From Anoplopoma fimbria (lineage: Eukaryota; Chordata; Actinopteri; Perciformes; Anoplopomatidae), in the NCBI RefSeq assembly GCF_027596085.1, contig NC_072460.1, positions 6,246,012 to 6,310,011 of the forward strand: 64,000 nucleotides of DNA, in the 5' to 3' direction. Positions 33,979 to 46,863 of the stretch are shown in pieces. How positions within the stretch are numbered: the stretch's first letter is position 1; each line of letters begins with the position of its first letter. Made by a program: the position numbers and the translations under genes. Under the pieces are notes generated by a model that saw nothing but the letters and a program-made list of their open reading frames with translations, had not been told where the DNA came from and ran no database searches.

Positions 33979-36900
33979 CTACATGGCTGTCTTACTGGGG
34001 TTGTCAGGGTCGAAGGTCATGATCTCCATGTGGATAAGACCTAATTGTATAAAAAAAGATAAGCAGCATTAAAATATTCCTGTAAAAGCACTAAAGTGTA
34101 GATTTATTTCATGACAGTACGGCACAGAGTCTCCCGTGCTTTCACTTTTGAACGACAGGGCATTGGCAAACTTACTCTTCCACTCCCCGACTGCAAGCTC
34201 CATGCTCTCGAAGGAGTCGTCGTACGGCTCCGAGTCTGGCTCACTCTCCGGGTCATGATATTCGGCCAGGAAAGGGTGCGACAGTCCCTGCTTCGCTGTC
34301 AGCCTCGTCTCCGGGTCCAGCAGTAACATCCCCTCCAGAATGCTTACAGCTGGAAGCATCAAGATAGAAAACAATATTATGCAGAAAAGACATTTGTTTT
34401 ATTTTTAACCGTGACTTGGCCAAGAATCTGAGGATTCTGGCTTTTTGACTCAAAAAGTTAAATCTTCTCACTCACTGGAGTCATTAAAGGTCCACTGTGT
34501 AGGATCTAGTGCCATCTAGTGGCGAGGATGCAGATTGCAACGTAATTAATACCCTTCCCCCTCCCCCGGAGAAGCGCCGCCCACTTCCTTTGGGTGCCCA
34601 CGGTGAACGGTAAATAGACTTGATAGCTCCTTTCTAGTCTTCCAACCACTTAAAGCAGTACACTACATGTCACATTCACACACACATTCATACTCTGATG
34701 GCAGAGCACTGCTCATCAGGATCTAACATAATGCGCACTCAGTCACACAACGAAGGCACAGATTTTGGGAGTAATTCAAGGTTCAGCATCTTGCCCAGCT
34801 ACCGATTTTCCTATTACCGGACGCCCCGCTCTACCTCTGAGCCACAGCCGCTCACCATGCAAACCAATCGGGCTGTTCGCATAGCATGTGAAGCGATTTT
34901 TAACCGACAATTTCTGCGTCCAAGAAATAACACTGACAATCTACTAGAAACAATATTACTGATATATAATATTGATTATCTAATGAATTGGAAATATGCA
35001 GTTTGCACCTACGTCTTCCCAAAATGTCATCGCTTTGTCATTTTATCTCCTTAGACATTTGTACATATACAATTGTAATAGTTAGCATATGAATTTATGA
35101 GTTATGGTCAATAGAAATTCACTCAAGGCATCCCGGAGATATCATGAGAATGGGAAGGACGTGAAAAAGTGACCTTTAATCTTTCAATATCGATTCGTCC
35201 TTCGGTCCAAGTGGACGTTTGTGCCAAATTTGTGATATATTTCAATGAAAAAGAAGAGATTAGTTTGAAGTTGAAAATCAGAGGCAATTCAGCGCACCGT
35301 TTTCATCCATGGACGCAAACACCTCCTTGAAGTTTTTCTTCTTCTGCACAGGAAGACCCTGTACGTACGACTGCGCCTGTAAAATAAATTTGAGATCAGT
35401 TAAATTTCAGTCCAAAGCATGAGTTTTAAACACAGAGCAGAACATGACACAAATAGTGAGGAGAGGCAAGAGTTTGTACATACACACTGCCTTCAGTAGT
35501 TGGCTTAAATGCCAACTTCTAAAGTGCTGATGTTAGCAATGGCATAAACAAGGCATGTGGACAAAACTTACGTCCTTACTCTGCATCTTCTGGACCAGGG
35601 AGGAGTCTGGCGTTCCTGTCAGACGGAGGATCTTATTCAGCTGGTCAATACCTGAACAGGCTGGTTAAGAAAAGCCTCATAATGCACCACATAGATCTGG
35701 TTTCACTGGATGCAGGAAAAAAAAAGTAAGGATGTAAAGGCTCCTAATGAATACATTAATATTGAAAATATCTAATTAATAAAATATGTATTTGAATAGA
35801 TACTCTGGCCATTTAGTACTGCACTTCAACAAAGGTGGGACGCATTTTAAAAACTAAAATTACCACCTCCAACCAGTCATGTTACAGTTTACATCCATGT
35901 CTGTCCAGAAATGCCATCACTTCATCATTTTATCCTATTGTATATCTGTGTGGAAGTGTTATAATTAGCACATGAATTTCTGAGTTATGACTGTGTGAGG
36001 TCCATTGATCGTATATAAGAAGTGGACGATGTCATCGTGACGTCACCCATTAGTTTGTAAACTGCCGATTTGGTCTATTTGACTCTAAATGGACCATAAT
36101 TTATGCAGTTTTGAAGAAGACTTGAAACTAGAGATTGAGACCATAAAGTCATGTTTACAATGTTTACTGAGGGAATAAATCAAGAGAGAAGTAGAGTCAT
36201 TTTCTCATAGACTATACTATACAATCAGACTTCTTTTAGGAACCGGAGGAGTCGCCCCCTGCTGGTAAGTAGAGAGAATGCAAGTTTTAAAACACTTCCG
36301 CATTGGCTTCACTTGGCTAAACCAGGGTTTGCCGCCTGGCGAGGTCACAGTGACATTTGACCACCATATTCTAATAAGACCATCCTTGAGTCCAGTTGGA
36401 CGTTTGTGCAAAATTCGCAAAAGAATTCCCCCTAGGCATTCCTAAGAATTTACAGGAGAGACTTGATGACCCTTGATGATAACATTTTATCATCGGGGTT
36501 ATATCAGCTTCATTTTCATCGTTTTTTTCAAGTGTTTTCACATTTAATTGTCAAGTGAATTTTGAGCAAACTTTTGAAATGTTGCAAAAAAAAAAAAGGA
36601 CATTTCCATCAACTGGTTTGGAGCGAGGGTTGTCCCTTGTCATCAGTCCTGTTTGTGATTTCATGGATAGGATTTCAAGGCGTAGCAGGGGGGAGAAGAG
36701 TGTCCGGTTTAGGGACCTCAGAATAGCATCCCTGCTTTTTGCAGATGATGTGGTTCTGTTGGCTACTTCAAAACTTGACCTTCAACACGCACTGGGCGGA
36801 TTGCAGCTGAGTGTGAAGCGGTCGATATGAGAGTCAGTTTCATGTTTCATGTTGTCCGGAGAAGAAAAGGAGCGTTCGCACATTATGGGAATAATTGAGA

Positions 36901-39900
36901 ACACTTCGAGCACAAACAGGTGATTAGTCAGATTTAAATTATCTGATAAATAATAAAATATACATCCCATGCTTTTGACCGCCCTCCTCTCTCTCTCTCT
37001 CTCTCTCTCTGCTGTTCTTCCCAGTTTCAACCCCCGAAATAATAAAGTATCAGCCATACAGCTTTTCAGATCCGATACTTCTAAATGCAAATAAAATTAC
37101 GTTATTTAAAAGATGGCTCAAGTGGTACCTCTGAAGACCTTTATGTGTAAAACTCTTACATTGATGCACCTGTTTTCAAAATGTTCTAAACGGCATGAGT
37201 TTTACTGGCTACTATGATTGAGCATACACAGCTTTATTACAACACGGCGAGCTGAACGTATGAGGATACTGTCGTGTCCTGGGAAAAGCACCCGGCTAGT
37301 AATCATCTCAGCCAGGATGCAGGCGGCTGACCAGACGTCCACTGTGAGGGAGAGAATTTAATAATACAAAAATGTAATAGTCTGTCGTAGCATACTGCAA
37401 TATTCTATGATATTTTCAACAAACTGAAAAGGGCTACTTGCATTAAAGGGAGGCAAGATTATTATTACCTGTTTGACTGTAGTGCATCCAGTTCAATATG
37501 ACCTCTGGTGCTCTGTACCAACGGGTCACAACATAACCAGTCATTTCACTCTCCGTGTGTCTTGCCAGGCCAAAATCTAGGATCTGGGAATAGTTAGAGT
37601 TTAGGGTCACCACTCAGAAAGTCAATTCAATTTTTGAATTTCCTGTTTCATTGGATGTATCTCAGTTCACGTGTGTGTAGCAAGTCGTGGATAGATGAAT
37701 AAATGTCTAAGTGTTTACACATTTGAAGCCGAAATTCATCACCATTTGACCTAAATCTTATATGCAATGTTTTTATTTGTTTGCTTTTTTTGTCTTTTTT
37801 AATTTTTTAACTTAAACAACTTTAACTTTAAACTTACCTTTAATTCACAGTTCTCATTCACAGCAAGGTTACCAGGCTTCAGATCCTAAAACCCAACCAC
37901 AAGTAGTTTTTTAATAGCACAAATCCTAGTAAGACTTAATACACACTGAAATCCTACTTATTGTGCCTTTAACTCTTGGCAAGAAAGCAAATAGGTATAA
38001 TCTTGAATGTCGAAATGTCAAACTAGTTCTTTAAGTGTACACTTTCAAAAAAACACACATTAATTATAAGTGGTAGTTCTTTAAAAAAATATGTAAAAGC
38101 AACCAACCCGATGAATGATCCCTGCAGAATGAATATACTGTAAAGAAGGAGAACATAGATTTAAGCACACGATATAAAACGGCACAAATGGACATACTGC
38201 ACAAAGTGTAGCAGAGCGGACCCACGTGGATAATGGCTCACTAAATGGCCCGGTGTGGACTTACGCATCACTAATTGGACTGTAAGGGCTGTGTTTTGTG
38301 TACTTTCCAGCCCTCAGAGCAAATCCAGCAACTCTCACAGCACAGAGAGTGATTAAAGCACACACACACAGCACAGAGAGTTTGCTTAAAGCTAGGGTGG
38401 GTATTAATTAATTAATTTCTTTACTGTAATATTTGGCAAAACACACACACATAGATAAGAAGGGAAAACATCTCAGGATCAAAGAAGTTTAAAGCTTAAC
38501 TCAAAGACAGAATTTACAAGAAGTTAGTCTTGCTTTCCGATTTCAAACGTGCTTTCTCTTTCGTTTCCACTGACCACTCTTAGTTACACATTGACTAGCA
38601 TTAAGTGAAACGGCATAAATAAGGGTAAACTGAAAAAAGGACATATGACCCTATGTATTTAGATGAATTCCTTCTGGAGTTGACAGGCTGTGACCTGATT
38701 TGGGCCTTGCAGGTTGAGAGCCCATTGCCGTGAGAGTTGTTAAGAGGTTAAAACTTTTTTTTTCTTATTTTTCTTTGCTCTTGGTTGGGCGTTCACTGTC
38801 ATGTGGATGTTGTACTGGGCTGTCCTGGTGAAGAGGGAGCTCCAGGTTCCGTGGATTTTACTTTAAATTTGGGATCACCTCTGATCGTGGACTTTGGCTT
38901 GTTACCAAAATAATTTACCAACGCCTATGTAAGTGTTCATAATGAGTTTGGTTTGCAGGCTGTCTAGTCTCTACTTTTGGAATAGAGTGAAAAAAGGACC
39001 ATGTCATTGAACTAGGGAAGAGGGATTTTGTTTTTGCCAATTCATTTCAAAAATTCTGTATGTAATTAGTTATATATAAGACAGAGTAATGGAATGAATG
39101 GTACTTTTAATTAACGCCTTGAATTCTCATGCAACTGGCATTTGAACTGCTGTCACTGCTTACATACCACCTGACGCTTCAACACACTTCAACTGTTCAT
39201 GGTCCTTTGTCAGCAACAGATATTTCATGTTTTCAGTGGATACACATCTTTATACACTTCAACTGCTTTCAGTGAATACAATTCAGCTGACACTGCCAGC
39301 TCCAGGGTTTGGCGTCGTGGTCAAGGGTCTATTTCTGATGGGGGCCAGGGAAAGAGTGATGGCTGCATTAATGTAGGGCCCTATAATTTATGTAATGACA
39401 GAATCGCAAAAAATTGAGAGTAGAAAAACACAGATTCCATTTGACATATCAGTCACCAACAATTTGGCTAGCTGGCTAAGGTTGATGGGTAACGTTAGCT
39501 TGCGATGGTTGAAAGCATGAGGGTAAAGATCATCAGATCTTCTGTAAAGATGTCGGACCTGCTGTTTTCCTTAACCCAATCGCCCCAAAAAAGTATTGTT
39601 AGCATTGTTCTTTTTTGTCTGAACCAAAAAGAAACATTACTTACAATATGTCTTATATCACCCTTAAGATAAGATAAGATAAGATAATCCTTTATTAGTC
39701 CCGCAGCGGGGAAATTTACAAACAGCACTTATAATATGTCTCATATCACCCTTAAGATAAGATAAGATAAGATAATCCTTTATTAGTCCCGCAGCGGGGA
39801 AATTTACAAACAGCACTTAAACAGCACTTGCAGAAACGCACAATGACACGTGGTCAACCGTGTGAAACGAATGATTAGGTTTAGGTGAATGATATGTAAT

Positions 39901-42900
39901 ATACTACTGATTGTAAGTCGCTTTGGATAAAAGCGTCTGCTAAATGACTGTAATGTAATGTAATGTAAGTTGACAAAACAACTTGTTTCAAGGTAAGAAA
40001 GTAACATAATGGTTTCTGTTAAATAACAACGTACAAATGTAACCTAACAACCGCCAGACGGTCTTGAGTTTGTTTGACACATGGGCCTCCACTCCCACCC
40101 ACCCAATGTGGACTTGCTTCTTATACCCGTAATACGGAAACTCTAAGCTCAAATCCCACTTTGATAATATCAGTCAGTTCCTCTCAGCGCTTGAACTTCT
40201 GTCAAATCTTCAACTCTTTTAAGCACTTTCACTGCAACTGACCACTTTAGTGCTTAAACCTAAATTCACACTTCAACTTTATTCAGTGCTTACAGATAAA
40301 CTAAAACTTCATCTTCTTTCAGCGCCCTTATTTAAACTTCCACTTCAAATTCTGTTAGTTACTACATGTTCAGTGTTACAACTGCCACTTCAAGTCATTT
40401 CAGCAATTCAACTATGTTCAAATATGCTTTTTGTTGTGAGCAAATCAAAATTTTATCCAGAAAATATAGCCTTTCGCAGTTTTATTGCCTATAGTAAACA
40501 TTTTTTTTCAAAATGTATTTTCAGTATTTATAGTAAGTGTTTGTGTAACAATTAAGTGGATTAATAATATACACTTACCTTGAGTCCTCTCAGCAGCTGG
40601 TAGAACAGGTAGGTGATGATACGATCAGTTAATCTTCTCTTCTTCATAATGAGGCCCAGATCCTGGGCTACTAATGGCATAACCATATAACTGGAGAGAG
40701 AGAGAGAGAAGAGGAGGATGGAGAGGGAAGGAAAGCAATGAAAGACAAAATACACAAATAGGTTAGAGGACATGAAGTGGGCCTGAATACTGCCCCTGAC
40801 AACAGATCATCGCCATGGTGAGGAAATGCACAAACCAACCAAAACAAACGTGAATAAGCATGCTCTCACACATCCTTGCTTGATATTTTCTAAATGTGCG
40901 CACACATGCATGAAGAGTTCTCAACAAGCTGCGACAAGTGAGCAGAAGAATGTGCTTCCCGAATCCCAACTCACAAGGTTTGGAATTTCTCCAGCGTGTT
41001 GTCCGGTGTGAAGACATCAAGGAGGCAGATCACCTTTAAGAAAAAACCCATCGACAGCATATGTCATGTTAATACACAAATCTATGAAACGCTTGCACAC
41101 ATTTGTCAAGAGGTCCCATGCAGTGCAGAGTTAGTAACATCGCACAACACCTGGTGTAAATGTCATGTTTACAGTGATGACGTTTCCGTGGCTCCTGCAA
41201 CTCTGTTTCTAAGATATCACAGTCCCTGTTCTGTTTCTGCACTGTATGTCCCAGGGATTGCTTCTAAAGAATTCATGCATCCGGTTACGGATGTCATTGG
41301 GTTTAGAATTTCTGTTTAAGAAGTTTGGGCTCATCTGCGCGACGGTTCTGAAAAGTAAAGCCAATGCTGAAGTGCCTAAAACTTGAATTCTCTCTACTGT
41401 CCATCAGGGGGCGACTCCTCTGGTTGTATAGAAGTCTATGAGAAAATGACTCTACTTCTCTCTTGATTTATTCCCTCAGTAAACATTGTAAACATGAGTT
41501 TATGGTCTCAATCTCTAGTTTCAAGTCTTCTTCAATACATCATGATGTTCATTTAGTAAATTATGGTCCATTTAGAGACAAATAGACCATAAAGTAGGGT
41601 ATGCTTTAGGGCGGGGCTACCTTGTGATTGACAGGTCGCTCACTTTAACCCTTTCACAATGTTCACCTAAAAATGTTCTTTTCAGTGTCACTTCTGGTTC
41701 CAAAAAAAAAAAGTATGTGATTCCTACAAACTTGTTTTATACAATCTATGTGCTTATGTAATTTGACAAACACAACACTCAATTAATGAAGTTAACTCTC
41801 ATTGATTTTCCTGCCTTAAAAAAAGATTCTCCCAGTAAAAAAAGGTTATGTAAGAGTGCGTAGTTCTTCAAAGGTTTTCAGCGAAAACACTGAACCATGA
41901 GGGTTCCAACAATATACACAACACTCCCAGCTTGTCAGGGGGCATTGATGAGATTAAGGGCTCTTGTTGAATGGTCAACAAAGTGTGCTTATCCTCATCT
42001 CAATCTTGAGATCGACCTCCCTGGTTGGATAAGGACTGAACAAACACTGAGATCACAACTCCTTGTCTCGACAAAAAGTGTACCTTTTGGTCGGCTAATC
42101 AATTCGATTCTCATGTTGTTTTTTTTCCACCCTCTGATTTAAAAATAAACTCGAAAGTTCCTACATTTTCATGCTGTATGTGGCGGAGCAGCCTGAGTTC
42201 CCTGTAGGCCCGCTTGGCGTGGATGAGGGACTGGAACGGACGATACAGCTTCTTGATGGCCACCTTCTCCTTGGTCTTCTGCTCGACGGCAGAACTAAGA
42301 CATCGGCATAGAATATTTTGTTGATCAATTGTTAGTATTTAATGAATCATTTCGTCTAAAAGATTTCAGAAAATATCGCTAAAATGCCAATCACAATCTC
42401 ACCGAGCTAAAGGTTACGTTTTCAGACCACAAGATATTCCATTTAAAATCATGTAACCAGAAAATAAATCTGCATAAAATTGGCACTTCTTTTTTGCTAA
42501 ATGACACAAACGATTAATCAGTTATCAAAATGTGAGTAGTCATTATTATCTTTCTGACGGCTCCATTGATAGACTCGTCATTTCGGATCCACTGTAATCG
42601 TGTAGAAATGAGTTTACTTTCTACTCGTTTTTCATCAAGACATTTGAAGTTCCCGTTGTAGTTTATAAGGTCAAATAAAACACAATCTCTGATGCGCTCT
42701 GGTACATATCATTTTTTCTAAATCGCTGTACTCCTTATCTCTGTATTACATTGTAATATCTGAAATAAGACTTTTAAATTTACTCAGGGCTGATGTCTCC
42801 TCTGTTATCTAGGGATAAGACCAGGGTAAGACCCGCCCCCCCCCAGGTAAGATCTACCTTACTGCGTGGCAATATCAGCGATAAGATCTCCTCTGTCAGT

Positions 42901-43324
42901 GGCTTATCATTAGATAGAAGTTGGCCTGAGGTATCCTGGATTCCTGGCTGGGTGTCTCTAGATTCCTGTCGTATGGGAGGACCTGTATCGACTTGCTGAC
43001 TTGCCTCGGGCGGACAATAGTGCTTCTGTTGGCAGATGTCAGAGTAATCTGGGACTCTCGGACTGCAAGGTCTGGGAGGCGGAATGTAGACTTGAGGCTT
43101 AAATGGCCCGACATGTAGAAAACCATTTGTGATGCCGAGTATTAAAACACTGATGTAGTGGACAAAAAAAAGGCAAGGCCACACATTATGATTTACTGAG
43201 TGTTACTGCTGTTTAAAAGGCCACTGAAACTTTTAAAAGTGTTTTTATTATGTAAAGTAAAACATTTGTATTGTTCCCACAGGGGATTGTTGCACCTGTG
43301 TAGGTTAGAATTCATTGTGACGAA

Positions 43325-43368
<44 letters not shown>

Positions 43369-43647
43369 GTCCAGTATGTTATGACTTCAGTCATGGATGG
43401 TATCAGACTTAAAGATTCAAGTCATTTGCACATTTCATAACTCATGCTCCCACCCCCACCCTCCACCCCCCACCACCCCCACCAACCCCCCTCTCCTCCG
43501 GGTAAACACTCACCAAACTGTCCCGTAAGCTCCGGAGCCGATCGACCGCAGCGCCGCATACCTCTGCGGGACGTCCCACGTCGTTTTCTGGACCTCCAGT
43601 CTGTGGAAGCCCTGTCTGACGGAGGAGTCCTTCAGGGGAGCCTCCAT
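33979..43647 (-). CDS. mapk13: p38-type MAP kinase, gamma/delta group, 12 exons, 364 aa
   Basis: Proline-directed Ser/Thr kinase of the stress-activated p38 cascade. Exons, 5' to 3' on the minus strand: 43647-43514, 42294-42165, 41033-40975, 40690-40579, 38137-38108, 37885-37838, 37583-37469, 37341-37270, 35651-35572, 35376-35298, 34349-34176, 34040-33979. Internal sizes (130, 59, 112, 30, 48, 115, 72, 80, 79, 174) match the p38 family and all joins keep frame. Motifs: GSGAYGTV loop, VAIKK (Lys59), IIHRDLKPGN, LDFGLAR, activation TGY at 186-188, docking PYDDSFES. Met112 gatekeeper, PGN and [14 protein letters not shown] point to p38 gamma/delta, not alpha/beta. The end SKTAM fits a class I PDZ ligand, a p38-gamma trait. 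Oddities: VICLLDVF and WSAACI replace the usual VIGLLDVF and WSVGCI. The symbol mapk13 is tentative; mapk12 is the alternative. Confidence 0.93.
34483..34860. repeat. Dispersed repeats in kinase intron 11
   Basis: ggtccactgtgtaggatcta followed by gccatctagtggcg, then, from about 34660, acattcatactctgatggca to ctctacctctgagccacagc. Both phrases are typical of abundant fish interspersed repeats. The family is not assigned. Confidence 0.5.
36071..36266 (+). repeat. Dispersed repeat, left arm of an inverted pair (kinase intron 8)
   Basis: Runs from ggtctatttgactctaaatg to gaggagtcgccccctgctgg. The reverse complement is at 41401-41590 with high identity. A weaker relative lies in the keratin flanks (for example about 9775-9850). 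Confidence 0.8.
36600..36822 (+). mobile_element. LINE reverse-transcriptase fragment in kinase intron 8
   Basis: Open frame in plus sense reading [20 protein letters not shown] then [28 protein letters not shown] is the catalytic block of non-LTR reverse transcriptases. Only this fragment remains, opposite in strand to the host gene. Confidence 0.8.
39647..39820 (-). mobile_element. Two tandem copies of a LINE 3' tail
   Basis: aagataagataatcctttat followed by tagtcccgcagcggggaaat occurs at 39666-39730 and again at 39753-39818, with the same leading atatcaccctt. The unit is about 87 bp. The family matches the LINE at 27279-28022, here in its undisturbed form. Lies in kinase intron 4. Confidence 0.75.
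39903..39968 (+). mobile_element. SINE/L2-type 3' tail
   Basis: gtaagtcgctttggataaaa, gcgtctgctaaatgac, then a short TGTAA repeat. This is the conserved 3' end shared by teleost L2-type LINEs and the SINEs that use them. Confidence 0.6.
41401..41590 (-). repeat. Dispersed repeat, right arm of an inverted pair (kinase intron 2)
   Basis: Reverse complement of 36071-36266. It lies between exons 2 and 3 of the kinase gene, so the two arms enclose exons 3-8. Confidence 0.8.
43327..43363. repeat. Poly(T) tract
   Basis: About 37 T in a row in kinase intron 1, close to exon 1. On the gene's own strand this is poly(A), perhaps the tail of a retroelement. Confidence 0.85.
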
Positions 43648-44275
43648 GGCGCTGTGTCGTCTCGGTTCTCAGAGTTATGGGCTTCAAGTCATAGGATGTC
43701 AGGGTTCTGTTTGTTTCAGGGCAGCTTCAACCTGACAGGTGAGAGAGCAAAAAAAAAGAAAAAGACAAAAAAAAGGTAATAAGGTAAGCGCACGGACACG
43801 CCCCCCCCTGTGTCCTCCGCGGGCCTGCCCTCTGGAGGAGTCGTCACTGCGGTGATATCAATTCTATTTTGCAATATTGATGGGTGAGAAAAAAAATAAA
43901 AAATCTTGCTTTTGTGCTTTGTGTCCATACCGGACTGGATCATGGAAGAATAACATAGTTAAAAAGTAAATGGCATCTTAAATATTCTTATATGTGCAAT
44001 AACGTCAAAATGGACAAATGTTATTACAAAATATTTATTTAGTAAAGCTTGAAGTGTCATGAATCCAAATACAGTTATTTTTTTTTACAGCTATAAGGTC
44101 AATTAATGCAAATAGTCTTAAATCGTTTTCTGAAAAAGCTAATGGCATGCTTTAAAAAGTAATATTTAATAAGCAACTGTCATGGGAAGTATCAAATGTT
44201 ATCAATTTATAATATATTCAATATACTGTTTATGGACTCAATAAAAACTGTTTTTGTCAAAACTGTTAATGACTA

Positions 44276-44498
44276 CAGTACCAGTCAAAAGTTTGGACAC
44301 TCAATGGTTTTTCTTTATTTTTGTTTTTATTTTGTTCTACATTGTAGATTAATATTGAAGACATCCAAACTATGAAGGAACACATATGGAATTATGTGGT
44401 AAACAAACAAATGCTCAACAAACCAGAATATGTTTTATATTTTAGATTCTTCAAAGTAGTTGAATGAGAAGGTGTGTCCAAACTTTTGACTGGTACTG
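44276..44498. mobile_element. Tc1-type MITE, 223 bp
   Basis: Flanked by TA. Terminal inverted repeat CAGTACCAGTCAAAAGTTTG on the left and its complement on the right. No frame; an internally deleted derivative of a Tc1 element. Confidence 0.85.
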
Positions 44499-44503
44499 TA
44501 TGT

Positions 44504-45153
44504 GAGTGGCCCCTTTATCAGGTACACATGTCCAGTATAACTAACATTAGAAATTCTACTGTTTTAAAGTTTATGATATTCATTACTTTGTTAACTATGT
44601 TGGGAATGTGTGAATACAAGTAGGCCTAAATATATATTTACTGGGCTACGTACATATTTCCTGAGGTGTTTCTATTTTTTTTTGTCCTCCATATTTGCAA
44701 ACATGAGTTGGTCAGAATATTAGGAACACCTCTGAATATAATAAATAATAAACAAATGCTCAACAAACCAGAATATGTTTTATAATTTAGATTCTTCAAA
44801 GTAGTTGAATGAGAAGGTGTGTCCAAACTTTTTGACTGGTACTGTATGGTGAAGCTGAAGTATAAAGTTGCATACAATGGAATATTGGACGTTATGAACA
44901 AATACCTCTCAGTTGCACTTAATTATATATACTTAAAAAAAAAAACACATTCACACCTATTTGTCCTTTTCAGGCTTTATTTTGAAGGAAGGAACACCTC
45001 TGAATATAATAAAGACCATCGCTTACCATGCCATTCAGTGCTAAAATATATAGTTGAATCAACACCTCTATGGCAGTGTCAAAAAACAACTACTGAATAT
45101 CATATAAGCAGAACAGATTGCATTACATTGTACCAGTCTACCCAATTAAGTGA
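44504..45153 (+). repeat. Duplicated segment, first copy
   Basis: Blocks here recur at 46864-47568 in changed order: the tgtgagtggcccctttatca block, the MITE half (44750-44844), the ggtgaagctgaagtataaag block and the gaacacctctgaatataata block. No coding content. Confidence 0.75.
44750..44844 (+). mobile_element. Right half of the Tc1-type MITE
   Basis: Matches the right half of the element at 44276-44498, from aaacaaatgctcaacaaacc to the terminal ggtactg. The left half is missing. Confidence 0.75.
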
Positions 45154-45460
45154 TCACCCAGAATGATGAATTTTTTTTTGTATAACTGAATACGAAAGTC
45201 CTTCATAAAGCTTCTCCTTGACAGTGGGACTAGAGGATACTTTTTGGGGAACAAAACCGACCACAGACCAGCAGAGGGCAGACACGCGTCATTCTGGAGG
45301 ATCTAGACTGAGGAGGAGAGTCCCGACTCTGAACTCATTGTTCATTTTCATCTTGAAAGGATTTCAAAGCCTCTGATTTAAACAGTAAAACTATATATAT
45401 AGTATATTTGAAGCTGTTTGCCTCAACTGAAAAAAATGTTTAGAAAAAAAGAGTTGTTAT

Positions 45461-45545
45461 CAAATAATAATAATAATAATAATGGATTTTATTTATATAG
45501 CACACTTTAAAATACAAAGAAATCTCAAGGTGCTGCACAGGGTAG
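45461..45545. repeat. AAT microsatellite and LINE-like tail
   Basis: aataataataataat then ggattttatttatatagcac and aaggtgctgcacaggg. This resembles 3' tails of fish LINEs, which often end next to such a simple repeat. Assignment is weak. Confidence 0.4.
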
Positions 45546-46629
45546 AACAATCACAATAATCGAATATAATAATAAAACACTAAAAACAAACAAAAAATAA
45601 AATAAGAATTTAAATTAATTAATTAATTTAATCATAATGAAATCTAAGAATATCTATTAAAACTGAACAACCACCCAAACACAAGAAATCTAAATTACCA
45701 AAGACCTTAGGGGAAGGCAGAGCATTAAGTGTGCTGTATAGAATGTAATCTATACAATATGATCAGCAGAACTTGACTGGTGTAGTCAAACATAGACCAC
45801 CATCTATACTGGGTGGGGAATCAGAAATACTGTTAACCTGTCTGCACAAATCCACATCAGTAGGCTATGTGTTGTTTTGGTGGAAAAGCACTTTACAATT
45901 CAAACAGGATCACAGAACCAAGACATAATATTAGATAACAATGAGTTTTAATTGCGTTCATGTTTTCACAATGAATCCAGAGTGCCAATGGCAAACTGGG
46001 GTTTACTGGCTGAACTGGTCTCGACGCGCAAAGCTTCAGTGTCAAGCCAGCATTATGCAGGAGCAACATTTCTGAGTAGCATTTTCAAAATAAAAGTCTT
46101 GTGGTAGATTTCGGTCCAGTGAGGGCACACATTGATGAAGATACACATTAAGGGGACATGCTTTAAAGCCAAAGTATTGCAGAACTCAGAACTTTTTTAT
46201 TTGTGTGGCAACTTTTTTAAGTGTTTGAGATGTTGTTATCATGGTACTAATTGAAGCACACAGATTTGTTTACTTCACTAAAAGTAGCAATGCCACAATG
46301 TAGAAATACTCTGTTAGAATGCATTCTACATTTTTATTAAGTAAAGGTATTTGAAAGTAAAAAGAATAAAATAAAAGTACTTATGTATAGTAGCATCACT
46401 TAATGGTACATTGATGTTGCAGCTGGTGACGGTAGGGCCAATTTTAATCCATAATAATGTGTAATATTGTATCAAAAATAAAGGGACAGTGTGTAACAGT
46501 AAGTAAGACATTTGGCAGCGATGGAATTCAATATAATATATGTTATAATATTCACCTGAAAATAGGAAATGTTGTATTTTCAGGTGACATAGGCCCTTCA
46601 AAAGTACAATTCAGGTTACTAATAATATA

Positions 46630-46858
46630 CAGTACCAGTCAAAAGTTTGGACACACCTTCTCATTCAATGGTTTATCTTTATTTTTTTTTTTTTTTCTAC
46701 ATTGTAGATTAATATTGAAGACATCCAAACTATGAAGGAACACATATGGAATTATGTGGTAAACAAACAAATGCTCAACAAACCAGAATATGTTTTATAT
46801 TTTACATTCTTCAAAGTAGTTGAATGAGAAGGTGTGTCCAAACTTTTGACTGGTACTG
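46630..46858. mobile_element. Tc1-type MITE, 229 bp, second complete copy
   Basis: Same termini and TA flanks as 44276-44498. The right flank (tgtgagtggcccctttatca) is also the same, so this copy arose by duplication of the region rather than independent insertion. Confidence 0.85.
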
Positions 46859-46863
46859 TATGT

